From Flavobacteriales bacterium (GTDB lineage Bacteria; Bacteroidota; Bacteroidia; Flavobacteriales; PHOS-HE28), in NCBI GenBank assembly GCA_008016945.1, contig SSGN01000157.1, forward strand, positions 1 through 6,367: DNA of 6,367 nt, in the 5' to 3' direction. Shown here one piece after another: positions 5,745 through 6,367 of this stretch (position 1 is the first letter of the stretch; each line of letters opens with the position of its first letter). The translations under genes and the position numbers were made by a program. A model generated the notes under the pieces. The model did not search any database. It was not told where the DNA came from and saw only the letters and a list, made by a program, of their open reading frames with translations.

Positions 5745-6350
5745 TCAGCTTCCGAGTGCGCTTTCCAGTGCCTGTTGCGTCGATCCGTCGCCGTGCAGGA
5801 GGCAATAGGCACCGGCCGGAAATTCCGCACGTGCGGAGAGTTCGGCGAAGGCGAACAGCACCGACGGCGATCGGGGATCGGAAAGCACGACCACCGTGTC
5901 GCCAGCCGTCCAGGCACGCACCATGCCCTCAACCGCCGAGAGCAGCGGGTTCTCGGCATTGCTGCAGACGATCTGCACGGAACCGCCGCCGCTGGCACAC
6001 GAGGCGCCGCGCAGCGCGGCGACGGCCTGCGCCACTTCCTCGCGGGACGACTCGGGCGCCTTGCCGGTTTCACGCGAAATCAGCTTGGCGAAGTCGCCGG
6101 CGAACTGGTCGAGCAGAGCGCCGAGCTCAGCGACGAGGGCTTCGCGCTGCATCGTTTCCTCTCCCCAGGTCGGTTGCAGGTCCAGCGCCGAAGCGATGGC
6201 GCGACCCACTTCGTCGACGCCGCATTTGGGTACGCGGAAGTTGACCGAACCGTCGGCTTCACGGATGTCGATGAACTCCTCGAATACGCTGAACCATGCG
6301 TGGCCGTCGATCCAGAGGGGAATGGCGGGAATGCCGTCGTCGAGTTTCAT
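5745..6350 (-). CDS. Half-length aldehyde-dehydrogenase-like protein lacking the catalytic domain
   Basis: A 201-residue protein resembling only the N-terminal part of the aldehyde dehydrogenase fold. Recognisable pieces are the helix with LLDQFAGDFAKLISRETGKAP (split over 79-99), followed by EEVAQAVAALRG. Then NPLLSAVEGMVRAWTAGDTVVV (from about 134) and FAELSARAEFPAG with GDGSTQQALE parallel the first half of the NAD-binding domain. Full enzymes are about 480 residues. Here the chain stops before the region that would hold the catalytic cysteine and glutamate. The usual PWNFP-like motif is replaced by residues around SNAENP (130-135), and the cofactor-binding lysine (KPSE region) is replaced by SDPR (157-160). 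It is therefore unlikely to be an active dehydrogenase. The first 60 residues (PLWIDGHAWFSVFEEF and following) look like an ALDH-type N-terminal lead. ATG at 6350 has AGGA 9 nt upstream. It is directly followed by the dehydrogenase. Confidence 0.75.
   Translation of the reverse strand: MKLDDGIPAIPLWIDGHAWFSVFEEFIDIREADGSVNFRVPKCGVDEVGRAIASALDLQPTWGEETMQREALVAELGALLDQFAGDFAKLISRETGKAPESSREEVAQAVAALRGASCASGGGSVQIVCSNAENPLLSAVEGMVRAWTAGDTVVVLSDPRSPSVLFAFAELSARAEFPAGAYCLLHGDGSTQQALESALGS
5749..5753 (-). promoter_or_regulatory. Shine-Dalgarno site of the GTG-started dehydrogenase, inside the upstream gene
   Basis: GGAAG on the minus strand, in the last codons of the aldehyde-dehydrogenase-like gene, lies 7 nt before the GTG at 5741-5739. 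No ATG is nearby in frame, which supports the GTG start. Confidence 0.6.
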
Positions 6351-6367
6351 GTCTTCTTTTCCTGTCC

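Noticed and set aside
5745..6350. Frameshifted full-length aldehyde dehydrogenase
   Set aside because: The bases immediately downstream encode the intact hydroxyacid dehydrogenase, so no second ALDH half is present in another frame.

Overview
The window is high-GC bacterial DNA. Protein style points to a betaproteobacterium, possibly Rhodocyclales-like (Azoarcus/Thauera type): a porin of the Neisseria/Burkholderia type, a ModA of the Azotobacter ModA2 type and a beta-style D-2-hydroxyacid dehydrogenase. The taxonomic guess is inference from recalled family features, not from a search. No tRNA, rRNA, CRISPR array, insertion sequence or phage gene was seen.

Layout. Bases 1-238 (minus strand) hold the N-terminal part of a lutC-like lactate-utilisation gene that runs off the left edge. 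Bases 239-440 are a divergent intergenic region containing a degenerate ModE-type half palindrome. Bases 441-2957 (plus) are a compact molybdate ABC importer operon, modA-modB-modC, with a 7-nt gap and then a 4-nt overlap. Bases 2958-3152 are a leader region with several inverted repeats, followed by a general outer-membrane porin (3153-4292). A strong bidirectional rho-independent terminator (about 4330-4364) separates the porin from a minus-strand cluster read from the right edge: a half-length aldehyde-dehydrogenase-like protein (5745-6350), a D-2-hydroxyacid dehydrogenase starting with GTG 3 nt further on (4785-5741), and a short modE regulator (4385-4765) 19 nt further on.

How it fits together. 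ModA captures molybdate in the periplasm, ModB forms the inner-membrane channel and ModC drives uptake with ATP. ModE would repress modABC when molybdate is plentiful. Here ModE is only the DNA-binding half, without the molybdate-sensing Mop domains, and it lies at the end of an apparent metabolic operon on the opposite strand. The porin may let molybdate and other anions across the outer membrane, but nothing in its sequence makes it molybdate-specific. Genes for 2-hydroxyacid metabolism flank the mod genes on both sides (lutC left, dehydrogenase right), which may be chance.

Most of the window is ordinary accessory metabolism. The points most worth a second look are the truncated, active-site-less aldehyde-dehydrogenase-like gene, the sensor-less ModE, and the inverted repeats upstream of the porin and modA.
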